From: Papaver somniferum
Lineage: Eukaryota > Streptophyta > Magnoliopsida > Ranunculales > Papaveraceae
Assembly: GCF_003573695.1 (NCBI RefSeq)
Contig: NC_039358.1
Location: 237,402,337 to 237,466,336, forward strand
Reading direction: 5' to 3'
Length of the DNA: 64,000 bases
Each line of letters begins with the position of its first letter. Within the stretch, counting starts at the first letter, position 1. The notes under the pieces are model-generated. The model ran no database searches, was not told the DNA's origin, and worked only from the letters and a program-made list of their open reading frames with translations. Positions 44,197 through 57,332 of the stretch are shown one piece after another. Both the position numbers and the translations under genes were made by a program.

Positions 44197-46064
44197 ATGG
44201 TTAGTACTTCAGGAACAGGCAGAATTCTGAGGAATCGAACGGTAGCAGGGACAAGCGCGCAGGAAGGAGTGACGGATTCACGATAGCAGAGCAACCGACA
44301 ACACCATCTAGAAGAATCCCGAGCACCAGGTGGAGGAATGGAAACTTTCGATGAGGAAGTCGATATGGGCCGAGACGATGACCCTCCCCCGAGAGGATTG
44401 CGCATCAACCCGAGTCAAATGATGTCAGAGAATATGGTGGATGGAATGACCGCTTCTGACACATAGGACGATGAGGAAGCAAAGATGATGCGCGAGGATC
44501 GTAGACGATCCCGGCAACGCGCGGAATACCAGTATGCTTTGGATCAAGAAGAAGCAAGGCTTAGACAAGTACGATTAGGAATGGATAACATAAACCGAGA
44601 CATCCCCCCTGTCACACTTCCAACATCACCACCAATAGATCTACCAGCAGCACCGCCTACCACAACAGGAAATCATGTGAACGGTCACTCCAGCCATGAG
44701 AGCACCAACCCAACACTGATGGCAATTCTGGTCAACCAGAGAAGACATGATGACTTGATGAGGGAATTACAAAGGAGGAATCTAGCACTAGAGCACGAGA
44801 ATTACCAACTTAGAAACCTGAGATCTAGGTCAAGAGGGTCCTCGAGCCAAGGGGCATCCATCAACCACACCCGAACACGTCTTACTAGAACTCCACCACT
44901 CGGCCAGGGCCGAGCACCCGACCCTAACTGCACGAGGAGTGGATACGGTCCTCCATAGAATTCCTCTACCAATGAAGAAGTGCAAAATGGTAGACTTGAT
45001 GCTTCGACTAAAGCCAAGCTAGAACAGCTTGAGCAGATGGTTAAGAAGCTGGCAAGAGACGGGGAAGACGACAAGCTAGCAGAGGTGATTAGTGAAGCAA
45101 AGAAAACCCCATTTACCCGAAAATTAGAGCGAACCCCGTTTCCACCAAAGTGTACACTTCCCACGTTCCCTTCCAGATTCGACGGCACGAGCGACGCAGG
45201 AGAGCACATCAAGATGTATAACGTGTCGTTGTTGCAGTGGAAAATTCTGATGTGGTAATGTGTAAGTTTTTTCCGGCCAGCTTGGAAGGCGAGGCAAGGA
45301 ATTGGTTCTATACCTTACCCGACGAGTCCATCGGCAGCTACGGAGGCTTAATGGAAACATTTCTTGAGACTTACATGCATAATAATATTGCTAGGCCAAG
45401 GATAAATAAGCTATTCACTTTGGCACGAAGATTTCGGGAACCCGTAAGGTCTCTAACAGACAGATGGAGGAAGCTGTACACCGATATCGGGAAAGTGTCT
45501 GTCGACCAACAGATTTTCGGGTTCGAGAATTCTTTAGGGAAGTCCGACCCTATTTGGATATCCATGTACACCAAGAAGCCGCAGACATTGAAGGAAATGA
45601 GAAAGATGCAGGAACATTACATTGCGTTGGAGGAAATACAAGAAGGGGCACAAGATAGAGGAGTCCAAGAAGCCAGCACGACAGCCGGGGCGACTCCTCA
45701 AGGGGACTCAAAGAAATCAAAAAAAAGGCTTATGGTACCACAACAAGGATTGGGAAAGAATGAATGGGCCGAGAAAGGAAAAAGGCCTCATCATGAGCCG
45801 AGAACTTACACACCTCTAAACGCACCGTTGGAAGAAATATTCAAGGAAGTAGAAAAGAGGAATGACATCAGATACCCGAATACTAGGGGAAACCAGTTCG
45901 ATGAAACAAGAAACCATCCCGAGTTTTGTCATTACTAACAGTACCGAGGCCACTCGACTAACAATTGTCGGGAGGTAAAAGACATTGTCCAGCATCTGAT
46001 CCGAGATGGGTACCTACCACACTTTGTTAAAACAACACCGACGCCTACTCAACCCGACGCTCCT
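44197..46064 (+). pseudogene. gag of the outer Tat element, broken
   Basis: A likely start is the ATG at 44197 (MVSTSGTGRILRNRTVAG). The frame has stops near 44278, 44464 and 44956, then a frameshift near 45240. The N-terminal part is charged and rich in Arg/Gln coiled-coil (RRRSRQRAEYQYALDQEEAR). The capsid-like part follows at 45240-45650 (FFPASLEGEARNWFYTLPD, FLETYMHNNIARP and SLTDRWRKLYTDIG). The zinc knuckle region (FCHY...GHSTNNC, about 45925-45975) contains an in-frame TAA at 45936. gag normally forms the particle that packages element RNA. Confidence 0.88.
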
Positions 46065-47665
46065 GTGCATCAAGTAAAGATCGATCGCGGAACTCAGTTC
46101 ACCTGCAACACCATCTCACATTCGGCCACCCGGGAATTCGACTTGGGGACTGGTATTACGTCACGAATTCACAAGAGAGATCGGGCTGGAAAAGAGATTT
46201 TTAGTGTGGAAAAAACCTTACCTATGGATCCCTGGATGATACAACCCATCACTTTCTCAGCTAAAGATGTCCCGATTAATAGCCAAGCTCATGGAGACCC
46301 CCTAGTCATCACCTTACTCATTGAAGAATTGAGAGTCAAAAGGATACTAGTGGACAGTGGAAGCTCGACCGAAGTCCTCTTCTATGACACGTTCAAAAGG
46401 ATTGACCTATCTGAGGACATCTTAATCCCTTCGACCTACCGAATGTATGGTTTCAATGGGACAGTAACTGTACCAAAGAGGGAAGTCACGCTCAGAGTCT
46501 CAGATGAAGAGGGATACTTAGATATGCTCACCACCTTCTGTGTTGTAGATGTTGTATCGCCTTATGAGGAAATTATCGGTCGACCCTGGATCGCAGGTAT
46601 CAAAGGGGTAGCTTCTACATACCATCAAAGATTGAGGTTCCCTACTTATCAGGGAGTTGTTGAAGTAGTGGGCGATCCTCAGGTCGCGAGACAGTGTATG
46701 CAACATGATATTCAACAGAACGAAGAAAAGCGATCAAGGCAGAGTCAAGAAAAGAACAAAGCTAAGGCAGTTAAAGCATGGGAAGAACTGGAGAAAGTAA
46801 TCTCACAAGCGGTCACGGCCTATGAAGCAGGTGAGAAGGAGATCTTATAGCAATCAAAGGAGGCGGCACCGATCGCAGAGTCGAAGCCCAACTTCTCGGC
46901 CCTAGAATCTACCCGACAAATCAACTTAGGGACTAAGGAAGAACCAAAACTAGTCAGAATCGGAACCTTGTTATCGGACGAGCAGACAGAGCAGCTGGTA
47001 ACACTATTACGGGAACACATGGACGTGTTCGCCTGGAATATGCACGACATGAAGGGAATTGACCCGGAGGTATGCTCACATAACCTAAGGATAGATCCCA
47101 AGTTCAAGCCAATCTGACAAAAGATGCGTCGAATCGCCACCGAGCTACAAGCAGTGGTAGAGGCCGAGTTGAAGAAATTACAGGTGTCTGGAATCATTCG
47201 AAATGCCCGGTACCCACAATGGATATCTAACATGGTGATAGTCCCTAAAAGGAATGGGGGAGTCAGGATCTGCATCGACTTTAGTGATTTAAATAAAGAT
47301 TGCCCAAAGGATAGGTTTTCTCTCCCCATGATCGACCATCTAGTAGAATCCATAGTGCGATACAAGGCGATAACACTAATGGACGGGTACTCGGGATACA
47401 GTCATATCCCACTGGCTCCCGAGAATCAGGAGCATACATCTTTCTTCACACCAAGAGGGTTATATTGTTACACTAAAATGCCGTTCAGATTGAGAAACGC
47501 TGGCGCCACTTATCAAAGATTGGTGGAGGACATGTTTGAGGATAAGATTCACAACACCATCGAAGTCTACATAGACGATATGCTAATAAAGAGCAAGGAG
47601 GCATCCAACCACATTGATGATCTTTGGGAAATATTTCAAACTATGAGAAAGTATAAGATGCGAGT
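46065..47665 (+). pseudogene. Protease and first part of reverse transcriptase, outer Tat element
   Basis: 46065-46850 holds the gag-PR junction (CNTISHSATREF) and an aspartic protease with an intact active-site motif (ILVDSGSSTEVLFYD) and flap/IIGRPW motif. A TAG at 46848 and a TGA near 47116 interrupt the same frame. RT then continues: ISNMVIVPKRNGGVRICIDF, LMDGYSGYSH, FFTPRGLYCYTKMPF and catalytic VYIDDML, with MRKYKMRV at the insertion point. RT would copy the RNA genome. This copy is interrupted at 47665 by another retrotransposon and resumes at 56018. Confidence 0.92.
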
Positions 47666-50012
47666 TAAAAAAGAGGGGGTCTAACAACCACACCCAATAT
47701 TTCGCTTAACAATCTGTATGGACAAACTTGAATATACTTTTAAGAGAATCAACAAGACTCAATCAATTAAAAGTATATCAACAAGTTTATATCTCTCTCT
47801 TGATTTAATTTACTCAAACATGAACTGCGAGTTCTAATCAAATACAAGGAATAACTCGGATGGTACCAAAGACCAATATCTGAGGATCAATCAATGACAA
47901 TCAACAACCAAAGGTTGGATTACTCTAATTGATGATCTAACGCACAACCTGTATTATTTCAATTATAAAGATAAAACAATATAATGCGGAAACTGAAATA
48001 ACACAGAAACCAAAAAAATTTGTTAACGAGGAAACCGCAAATGCAGAAAAACCCCGGGACCTAGTCCAGATTGAACACACACTGTATTAAGCCGCTACAG
48101 ACACTATCCTACTCTAAACTAACTTCGTTCTGGGCTGTAGTTGAACCCCAATCAATCTCACACTGATCCAAGGTACAATTATGCTCATACGCCTCTGATC
48201 CCAGCAGATACTGCACACTTGATTCCCTTACCTGATCTCACCCACAACTAAGAGTTGCTACGACCCAAAGTCGAAGACTTTAATAAATAAATTTGTATCA
48301 CACAGAAAAGTCTACGATAATAGATAAATTCGTCTCCCATGAATATACCTACGAGTTTTGTTCCGTCTTTTGATAAATCAAGGTGAACAGGAACTAATTA
48401 ATAATACCAGACTTATATTCCCGAAGAACAACTTAGTATTATCAATCACCTCACAATAATCTTAATCGACGCACGGAAAAAAGATATTGCGGAATCACAA
48501 ACGATGAGACGGAGTTTGTTTGTGATTACTTTTTATCTTGCCTATCGGAGATATAAAATCTCAAGCCAATTATTTCAATTGTACTCGTACGATAGAAGAT
48601 GCAAGATCAGATCACACAACTAAAAGAAAAGTAGTATCGGTCTGGCTTCACAATCCCAATGAAGTCTTTAAGTCGTTAACCTTGTTTAGAAGAAGAAACC
48701 AAAGGTTAAAGGAGAATGGACTCTAGATTAGCACAAATATTATCACACAGAATGTGTGGGGATTAGGTTTCCCATTTGCTAGAGTTCTCCCTTATATACA
48801 CTTTGAAATCAGGGTTTGCAATCAATGTTAGCTTAGTAACAGAGCATTTAATATTCACCGTTAGATGAAAACTTGATTAGATTCAAGCTAATATTTTTCA
48901 ACCGTTAGATCGAAAACTTAGCTTGTAACACACAAATGAAATGTCCAATTTTTGGTTTATGAACCGTACCCAAACATTAACATTTGTTGGTTCAACAAGT
49001 CAACCTAAAGGTTATCCATATGATTACTCTCATATCAACCTTATTCTTCTTCACCATTACTAGTTCAAATGACTCAAATTAACTAGTTAGAGAGTTGTTC
49101 AATTGCAAGGAAATCTTATATAACTACAAATGACATAATTGAAGCAAAATCGGTTTGATTCACTCGAACCGGTTCACGAACTTTATAGCCACGGTTTGCA
49201 AAAGCATACCTTAGTTTATTTAAACATTAGTTCAAGAACAACCAACTTCAGATATAACCTGTCAAGTTCGCGGACTGGGTTCGCGGACTTAAGATCATGG
49301 AAGGAGTACACAAACTCCAGCAGAAAATCTGGGGCCGAGAAGTTCCGCAAGTTCGCGGATTTGGCTCACGCCACTTCCATTTCTCTTGATCAACAAAGTT
49401 CGCAAACTTTGGTTCAAGGAATAAGGACTTATGCATATATGTGTTTCCACAACAATGTTTATATCCTACCAATGGTTATGTAATCTAAACTCTCATTTCA
49501 ATCATTGAAACATTCTCAGAGAACGTTATATAGCCGTTATTCACAGACCATTTTTCGTCATAGCAATTTTCAAAGTGATTGAAACATATCATGACTTTCG
49601 TCACTTGGTAAAGATGAATTCGGCTAAAGCGAAAGCTTACCAACACACATTTCGAGAAATAGATAGGCGAGATAAACTCGGCTCGAAATAGCAAATGTGT
49701 ATAATGAAAGTCTACATATCAAAACGACTTTTGTTTCAAGAGTAGGAGATAGAGTAAATGGACTTTTGAGTGACAGATAAGTTCAAGTCTCCACATACCT
49801 TTTAGTCGATGAAGATCTAACAGTTCCTTGAGTAGTCCTTCGTCTTGTATGATGATTGCCATGGAGTCTTGAGCTTAAATACACTTTCTATCCTAATCCA
49901 AGACCTTAGCTCTAATAGGCTAGTAATCAAGAATTATAGTTTTGATCATTAATATTGACAAACATGCTTTAGATAGGAACGCATGCGAGTTCGACCGAGC
50001 AATGCTCTAACA
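47666..50012 (-). repeat. 3' LTR (left-hand) of the LARD
   Basis: It runs from TTAAAAAAGAGGGGGTC-type sequence to GCAATGCTCTAACA. It carries the conserved GAGGAAACCGCAAATGCAG core near 48027 and TTCGCGGACT microrepeats at 49265-49370. Confidence 0.92.
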
Positions 50013-51636
50013 ATCTCCCCTTTGTCAATTTTGTATCTCCTATTCCACATGCCTAATCTTCAACATTACTCGAAATCTTCGTCACTTACAAGTACTTTAA
50101 TGATCCCAAAGGTTGTAAGTTTAGCATCATCGTTGTTGAAAATACGTAGCTATAACAACAAGAAAACAATAGTTCTTATCATTGTTATACGGTGTCATAG
50201 TATCATTATACAACGTCAAAGTTCAATTGTATCACAACTTCAACAACAATACTATGGTGAAATGTATCACTCCCCCTTAGTCAATACTCCATATCACATG
50301 GAAACCACTCCCCCTTACATAATGATCCGAATACCATATGTATTTGTAATGTCAACTACATATTAATTCTTCCCCTTTTTGTCAATAAAATTGGCAAAGG
50401 TACAAGAACGGGATCCTAATGAAATTTCCGAAAGACATATTTCATGACCAAAACAAAGAACACACATCATCTTATTTAGATGCAATCATAAAGCCGAAGT
50501 TAAATGCATTCATCAAGGAGTTTAAAGATACAAGATAACCCCTATAATATTCCACAGCCGCACTCCCCACAAAGATTTGGCAATTAAGCACAAGTTCAAA
50601 AAGAACTCTCCCCCCATAAAATGTCATTCCCGAGAGAACAACAAGAGCGACCTTAATTTCGAAAGAAAATAAGAATTTATTTGGACAAAACAAATCACAT
50701 ACAAGTATGAATTTGAATCCAAAATATTAAATTAACCACAAGAAGTTCATGATTAATTTAACCAAAAATGCTCAACACAAGTAAACTTATGGAGACTTAA
50801 GAGAGGTCAATTAGATTAATCACAAATAAACTCATAATTAATCTAATCGAAATACACAATCAAACTAATCACAAAAGTAATCAATTTAATTGGTCATACT
50901 CACATAAGAGAGTCTATGGAGCAATGATTAAGTTAATCATGAAAACAATCAACCCAGTCATGAACGCTCAAACATAAGAAGACTTATGGAGTCATAACTA
51001 AATAACCAAACAAGATGATTAATTTAGTTCAAAATGCTCAACATAAAGTACCTTACGGAACAACAAGGCTAATCATAAAAATAATCAACTTGGTTGTTTC
51101 GTGCTCAACATAAGACACATTACGGATCCACACATTAATACATAAAATATGGATCAAGGAAGATCAATTACTGTGGAATATACAAGGATTCATTCTATTT
51201 TCCATCACTATTTGCATAACGACATTTAATAGACATAATCCTTGTATAGAAAAGATTTTAACCTATCTTCCATAAATAATTGATAATATAGGCTTAACTT
51301 TTGTATTCGTCAAAATTCCATTCATTCTTTCATCAATACATGCATATCAATTCATGAACGACTTTACTTTTGACAAGATATGGGACAATCAAGTTCACGG
51401 ACGCAAACGCACATATCCCGTAACAATATTGCAATATATAAAACCATAAAGATTAATACTGTAAAACTCATCTTCCAAACAATTTTAGAATTTAAACCAA
51501 TAAATCTAAAAACATGAAGATGAAAACGTTGGACATAGCTATGTGTAATTACAATAATGGTTATTCCAAACTCTATTTATTCTTCTAATAATAATAACAA
51601 GAAAATAGAAGATTTACTAGGCAATAAGAACACAAA
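50013..51636 (-). other. LARD 3' interior: polypurine tract and ~90-bp degenerate repeats
   Basis: The polypurine tract is at 50013-50023 (minus). Between about 50700 and 51160 four to five degenerate units contain CTCAACATAAG, CTTAYGGA and TAATCATRAAAAYAATCAA. No protein domain is seen. Confidence 0.65.
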
Positions 51637-52649
51637 TTACTCATCTTCTTCCTCATCGGAGACATTCCAAGATGCTTGAATTGTGTTCAATTCTTCCTTG
51701 AGATCGGGAAACTTCGTTGCAACCAAAGACAATTGTTCTTGGACACACTCCACCCTTGAATCGACCTTACACACACCCTTATGAATTTTTTGAAGAAGAC
51801 TCAAAGTGGTAGGGTGACAATCGTTAAGTCTTTTGCACACATTCTCCCTTATGCGTCTGAAGGTACACGACAAACCGGTTTGGGAAATCCGAGAGAGTTT
51901 TCAATCGAATCAAGACCACGATCATGGCAAATTTGTCCAATCAAGCAAGGATAACCTAACATCTTTATGGGTGAAGTCATCGAAATCATTTGATAAATGA
52001 TAAAACCACAAATATCGAGACTTTGAATACCCGATTCAAGGAAATAAACAAATTTCACAAACTCATGATTCCACCAAGAATTCTCAATTGTGGTGAGACA
52101 AAGATTGGGGATACCAAGTTTACCAAATGCCAACAACGGGATACTAAGATCATTAGTAGGAAACTTCCCTTGATTCCAAATTACCTTCTTGCCACAAAGC
52201 CCAAGAGAGATTTCATCACATGATGGACGTTCTTCACTTTGTCTAGGAAGATGCACGTTTCCCAACGGAATGTTGGTAATCTTTGAAATTAATTCTCAAT
52301 CAACAACAAACCTTTCTCTATTTATCATGGATTTGAATTCCGTCTTATTAATATCAACATCATGAATGTTGGCATAGAAAATTCTTGTGAGAGAATCAAA
52401 ACCTTGACCATTTACATCAAAGATATTTCCAAGCTTGAATTTTTTGAAGCAAGCTAAATCCTTTTCATGCCCACTAGAGAAATCCAATTTCTTTTCTAGG
52501 ATAAAACCTTTAGATGAAATCTTTTCAAAAATTCTAGCACAACAATCATCCATAAACCTAATCCTAAGAGAGTTTTGGTCACAAGGAACATCCATGCTAG
52601 AGGTATTTGAGTTTTTGGAGTTCCTTTTTGAGCCCTTAGAATTCATCAT
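51637..52649 (-). pseudogene. LARD ORF-B, resembling the plant 'putative transposon protein' domain
   Basis: Read on the minus strand: 52649-52296 starts MMNSKGSKRNSKNSN and contains DDCCARIFEKISSKG and RIFYANIHDVD. A single TGA stop (52293) follows. The same frame runs on through ELISKITNIPLGNVH and WWNHEFVKFVYFLESG to MLGYPCLIGQICHDRGLD. A frameshift near 51855 leads to the acidic C-terminus ending SDEEEDE at 51637. The order 'FYAN...', 'I-t-i-P-lG', 'W..F....L..G..i...I.' and 'lGfP.lI..lC...g' matches my memory of the Transposase_32-like (PF20167) domain found in plant retroelements. Its function is unknown. The element has no pol, so this may be its main protein. Domain identity needs a profile search. 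Confidence 0.6.
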
Positions 52650-53220
52650 GAGATCTAAGAAATTGAAAGGGACAAGAGGAATTACTTACTTGGACTGAAA
52701 CTTGTACACCCTTTCTTTCAATTTCTCCAAGATGGCTTCAATGGAGAAAAACACACAAAACCCTAGAAGTTCACGTACGCGGACGGGTGATGAAGAATAG
52801 AGTGCGCGAACTTATTCTTTGTAAGAACAAAGATGGGCTTGGACCCGTTTGTGAACCGTAACCCACACAATGAAAGTGGTATTTTATTAGCCATTTGTTA
52901 TGCATCCCGTGACAACACACTTTTGAGAGAGACGATGGATGCAGTAGAAAGATTTATTTGGTATTCAAAAAGAGAATAGCAAAACTGTACACAACTCAAC
53001 ATTTCTTGCCCCATTTCAAGATATATACAAATGGGGTGGTGCCAGACTTGTTACCAAGAGGCATAATGTGCAGAGGAATTCTCACGCAACATTTCTGGTT
53101 GATATGTGTGAACAGTTCCCGTGACATAATAATGATAATCCGGGTAGTCAGGGCTTTCTATTCTTCGTTTAATCTGGCTAGAAGGAATTTTTTTTCGAAT
53201 TCTAGGCTGTAAAATTTTAT

Positions 53221-53606
53221 TCAATGGGTTATCATGTACAAAAACGTTTCGGGAGGATTCTTAGACTTAACAGAATTAAGTTTTTCTAAGAGATTAAAAA
53301 CGCCTTCGAACGCTCTAAATAGATCTTTATCAATTGATCCATTATGATAGTATTCCTCAAAGAGATCAAGAGTTAATCTAGTGAGAGTCCATATCCTTGA
53401 GCGTGATGAACGTTTCCTCAATCTTTCCTTCTTATTATTTTTTCCTTTATATTGGATCTCATCATCTAAATTTTCCTTTTTAGATGAAATGAGGTTATCA
53501 TGTCAACCCGGAGGTTTTAACAATAATAATCCTTGAGCAATCTCTAAGGACTTCTGGCGTGCGTTACAGATGCCACGAGCAAGTTTTCCAAATGAATTTC
53601 CCTAGG
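53221..53606 (-). pseudogene. LARD ORF-A, unknown protein
   Basis: Close behind the 5' LTR and primer site, a minus-strand frame is open from about 53597. It reads ARGICNARQKSLEIAQGLLL, then one TGA near 53511, then on to a TGA at 53221. The second part is KKERLRKRSSRSRIWTLTRL followed by DLFEEYYHNGSIDKDLF. One stop in ~125 codons, with no other break, suggests a formerly coding frame. I do not recognise the family. It has a basic middle and amphipathic helices and no zinc knuckle. It is separated from ORF-B by ~570 bp. Confidence 0.45.
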
Positions 53607-53674
53607 AAATTTATTAAGGAACGAACAAACACAAACTTATTAGGTTTAGAGTGTTTTCCTTCTCTGATACCAAT

Positions 53675-56017
53675 TGAAAAAGCGGGGGTCTAACAACCAC
53701 ACCCAATATTTTGCTTAGCAATCTATATGGACAAATTAGAGTATACTTTTAAGATAATCAACAAGACTCAATCAATTAAAAGTATATCAACGAGTTTATA
53801 TCTCTCTCTTGATTTTATTTACTCAAGCAGGAACTGCGAGTTCTAATCAAATACAAGGAACAACTCGGATGGTACCAAAGACCAATATCCGAGGATCAAT
53901 CAATGACAATCAACAACCAAAGGTTGGATTACTATAATTGGTTATCTAACGCACAACCTGTACTATTTCAATTATAAATATAAAACAATATAATGTGGAA
54001 ACTGAAATAACACATACACCAGAAATTTTGTTAACGAGGAAACCGCAAATGCAGAAAAACCCCAGGACCTAGTCCAGATTGAACACACACTGTATTAAGC
54101 CACTACAGACACTATCCTACTCCAAACTAACTTCGGTATGGACTGTAGTTGAACCCCAATCAATCTCACACTGATCCAAGGTACAGTTATGCTCCTACGC
54201 CTCTGATCCCAGCAGGATACTGCGCACTTGATTCCCTTAGCTGATCTCACCCACAACAAAGAGTTGATACGACCTAAAGTCGAAGACTTTAATAAACAAA
54301 TCTGTATCACACAGAAAATTCTATGACAATAGATAAATCCACTCCCACGAATATACCTACGAGTTTTATTCCGTCTTTTGATAAATCAAAGTGAATATGA
54401 ACCAATCAATAATACCAGACTTATATTCCCGAAGAACAACTTAGTATTATCAATCACCTCATAATAATCTTAATCGACGCAACGAAAAAAGATATTGCGG
54501 AATCACAAACGATGAGACGAAGTTTGTTTGTGATTACTTTTTATCTTGCCTATCGAAGATATAAAATCTCAAGCCAATTATTTCAATTGTACTCGTACGA
54601 TAGAAGATGCAAGATCAGATCACACAACTACAAGAAATGTAGTATCGGTCTGGGTTCACAATCCCAATGAAGTCTTTAAATCATTAGCCTTATTTAGAAG
54701 AAGAAACCAAAGGTTAAAGGAGAATCGAATCTAGCTTAGCACATAATGTGTGGAGATTAGGTTTCCCAGTTGCTAGAGTTCTCCCTTATATACACTTTCA
54801 AATCAGGGTTTGCAATCAATGTTAGCTTAGTAATAAAATATTCAATATTCACCGTTAGATGAAAACCTGATTATATTCAAGCTAATATTTCTCAACCGTT
54901 AGATCGAAAACTTAGCTTGTCACACACAAATAAAATGTCCAATTTTGGGTTTATGAACCGTACCCAAACTTTAACATTTGTTGGTTCAACAAGTTAACCA
55001 AAAGGTTAGCCATATGATTACTCTCATATCAACCTTATTCGTCTTCACCATAACTAGTTCAAATGAATCAAATGAACTAGTTAGAGAGTTGTTCAATTGC
55101 AAGGAAATCTTATGTAACTAAACAAGACACAATTGAAGCAAAATCGTTTTGATTCACTCGAATCGGTTCACGAACTTTATACCCACGGTTTGCAAAAGTA
55201 TTCCTTAGTTTATTTAAACATTAGTTCAAGAACAACCGACTTTAGATATAACCTTCTCAAGTTCGCGGACTGGGTTCGCGGATTTAAGCTCATGGAAGGA
55301 GTACACAAACTCCAGCAGAAAATCTCGGGCCGAGAAGTTCCGCAAGTTCGCGGACTGAGTTCGCGGAATTGTCTCACACCACTTCCATTTTCTTGATTAA
55401 CAAAGTTCGCAAATTTTGGTTCAATAAATAAGGACTTATGCATATATGTGTTTCCACAACAATGCTTATATCCTACCAATGGTTATGTAATCTAAACTCT
55501 CATTTAAATCAGTGAAACATTCTCAGAGAACATTATATAGCCGTTATTCACAGACCATTTTTCGTCAGAGCAATTTTCAAAGTGATTGAAACATATGATG
55601 ACTTTCGTCACTTGGTAAAGATGAATTCGGCTAAAGCGAAAGCTTACCAACACACATTTCGAGAAATAGATAAGCGAGATAAACTCGTCTCAAAATAGCA
55701 AATGTGTATAATGGAAGTCTATCTATCAAAACGACTTTTGTCTCAAGAGTAGGAGATAGAGTAAATAGTCTTTTGAGTGACAGATAAGTTCAAGTCTCCA
55801 AATACCTTTTAGTCGATGAAGATCCACCAGTTTCTTGAGTAGTCCTCGGCCTTTTATGATGATTTCCATGGAGTCTTGCTCAACTACACTTTCTATCCTA
55901 ACCCAAGACCTTATCTCTAATAGGCTAGTAATCAAGACTTATAGTTTTGATCTCTAATATTGACAAACATGCTTGAGATAGCAACGCATGCGAGTTCGAC
56001 CGAGCAATGCTCTAACA
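53675..56017 (-). repeat. 5' LTR (right-hand) of the LARD
   Basis: It runs from TGAAAAAGCGGGGGTC to GCAATGCTCTAACA (plus strand). The primer site is at 53662-53672. TTCGCGGACT/TTCGCGGATT microrepeats are near 55260-55370, as in the other LTR. Confidence 0.93.
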
Positions 56018-56022
56018 CGAGT

Positions 56023-56720
56023 GAACCCAGCTAAGTGCACTTTTGGGTCACATCGAGTAAATTCCTGGGACACATAATCACTGATAAGGGTATAGAAGCC
56101 GATCCAGATAAGATTAGGGCTGTCTTAGAAATGCCATCTCTGGTAACAATAAAAGATGTGCAGCGGTTAAACGGAAACTTGGCAGCGTTAAGGCGATTCA
56201 TTTCACGATCGTCCTACAAATGTAAAGACTTCTTTGGGACACTAATAAAAGGAGAAAAATTCAAATGGAGAGAGGAGTGTGAGGAAACATTCCAAAATAT
56301 TAAGCAACATTTTCCGAGTTTGCCTGTATTACAAAGACCCGAGCCTGATAAGGTGTTTACCCTATATCTTGGGGCGACTGGTTATGCCATAAGAGAAGTT
56401 TTAGTCAGAAACATTGGAGGGGAAGAAAAACATGTATACTTAATAAGAAAGACCATGAACCCCGCAGAGAAGAACTACACCAAAATTGAGCAGCTGATAC
56501 TAGCCTTGCTATTTGCAACGCAAAAATTACGCACGTATTTCCAAACCCACAAGATTCGAGTACTTACAAAATCTTTTATTGAGTCAGTTCTCGACAGCAC
56601 AGCAAGGTCGGGACGGATTTCTAAATGGAGTACCCAGATTAAAAAGTTCGATATCTTCTACGAGATGAGGACGACAGTAAAGCGCAAGCAGTGGCAGACT
56701 TTTTGGCGGATTTCCCTCTA
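56023..56720 (+). pseudogene. RT thumb/connection and RNase H of the outer Tat element
   Basis: It resumes the RT interrupted at 47665 (CTFGVTSSKFLGHIITDKGI, DVQRLNGNLAALRRFISRSS). It passes into the first RNase H domain (FTLYLGATGYAIREVLV, NPAEKNYTKIEQLILALLFA, LRTYFQTHKIRVLTK). A frameshift near 56670 ends the frame shortly before ADFLADFP, which continues in the next frame. Confidence 0.92.
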
Positions 56721-57200
56721 GACGATGAAGAGGAAATTGAAGATATCACAGGTATGGAAGAAGATCGAGAAGATCCACCCGACCTACTGGAAACATGTAG
56801 CCCGACACGATGGGAAGTATTCGTAGACGGGTCGTCCAACAAAGACGGATTGGGCCTAGGGATAGTCTTCACTACACCAAAGGGGAAGAAGATGGTTCAC
56901 TCATTCAGGCTTGAATTTAAGGCAACAAACAATGTCACCGAATACGAGGATGTAATACATGCTTTACGGTTGATAGTAGAAATGGGGATCCATGACGTAA
57001 GACTGACTAGTCTCAGTTAGTCATTAGGCAGATCAGTGGGCAGTACACTATACATGACCCAGTATTGCAGAAGTATTGGGAGCTCTCCCAATTTTATATC
57101 GGTCAGATACCAAACATCAAGTTCCGACACATTTGCAGAAAAGACAATTGACATTCAGACACATTGGCATACATTTCCTCCATGCTAACATACTCGAGTG
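56691..57200 (+). pseudogene. Second (archaeal-type) RNase H of the outer Tat element
   Basis: After the linker ADFLADFPLDDEEE comes WEVFVDGSSNKDGLGLGIVF and EFKATNNVTEYEDVIHALRL. These are the D and E catalytic landmarks of the additional RNase H carried by Tat elements. Where LTSDSQL is usual, the frame shifts (near 57010). The domain end continues in another frame to about 57200 (DPVLQKYWELSQFYIGQIPN...). This domain defines the lineage. Confidence 0.88.
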
Positions 57201-57332
57201 TTGAAGGCGTCAGAGTCATAAGGATCTTGATTCCATCTGTACCTGATACGGGGGGACACCAAAGCATACGTAGATGTAACCACGGAAGATAAGTATGAAG
57301 CTGGCGATTGGCGCAAACCCATTCACCAGTAT

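Larger units (their letters stand above)
47666..56017 (-). mobile_element. Pol-less LTR retrotransposon (LARD) inserted in the RT of the Tat element
   Basis: Perfect 5-bp TSD CGAGT at 47661-47665 and 56018-56022. LTRs are 47666-50012 (3' LTR) and 53675-56017 (5' LTR), both ~2.35 kb. Orientation is minus: TGGTATCAGAG (complement of 53662-53672), the primer site for initiator-Met tRNA, is two bases from the 5' LTR, and AAAGGGGAGAT (50013-50023) is the polypurine tract. The 3.66-kb interior has no gag, RT or integrase. It holds two degraded ORFs (described separately) and a tandem array. A Met-tRNA primer site and the long LTR suggest mobilisation by a Ty1/copia element. LTR divergence by eye is several percent, so it is not recent. 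Confidence 0.93.

Noticed and set aside
50472..50693. Short minus-strand frame in the LARD 3' interior
   Set aside because: 73 codons with no recognisable domain, next to the polypurine tract. Not enough support.
48538..54734. Matching 62-codon frames near 48538 and 54546 and ~90-114-codon frames near 49139 and 55133
   Set aside because: They are the same positions in the two LTRs of the 47666-56017 element and reflect LTR identity, not genes.
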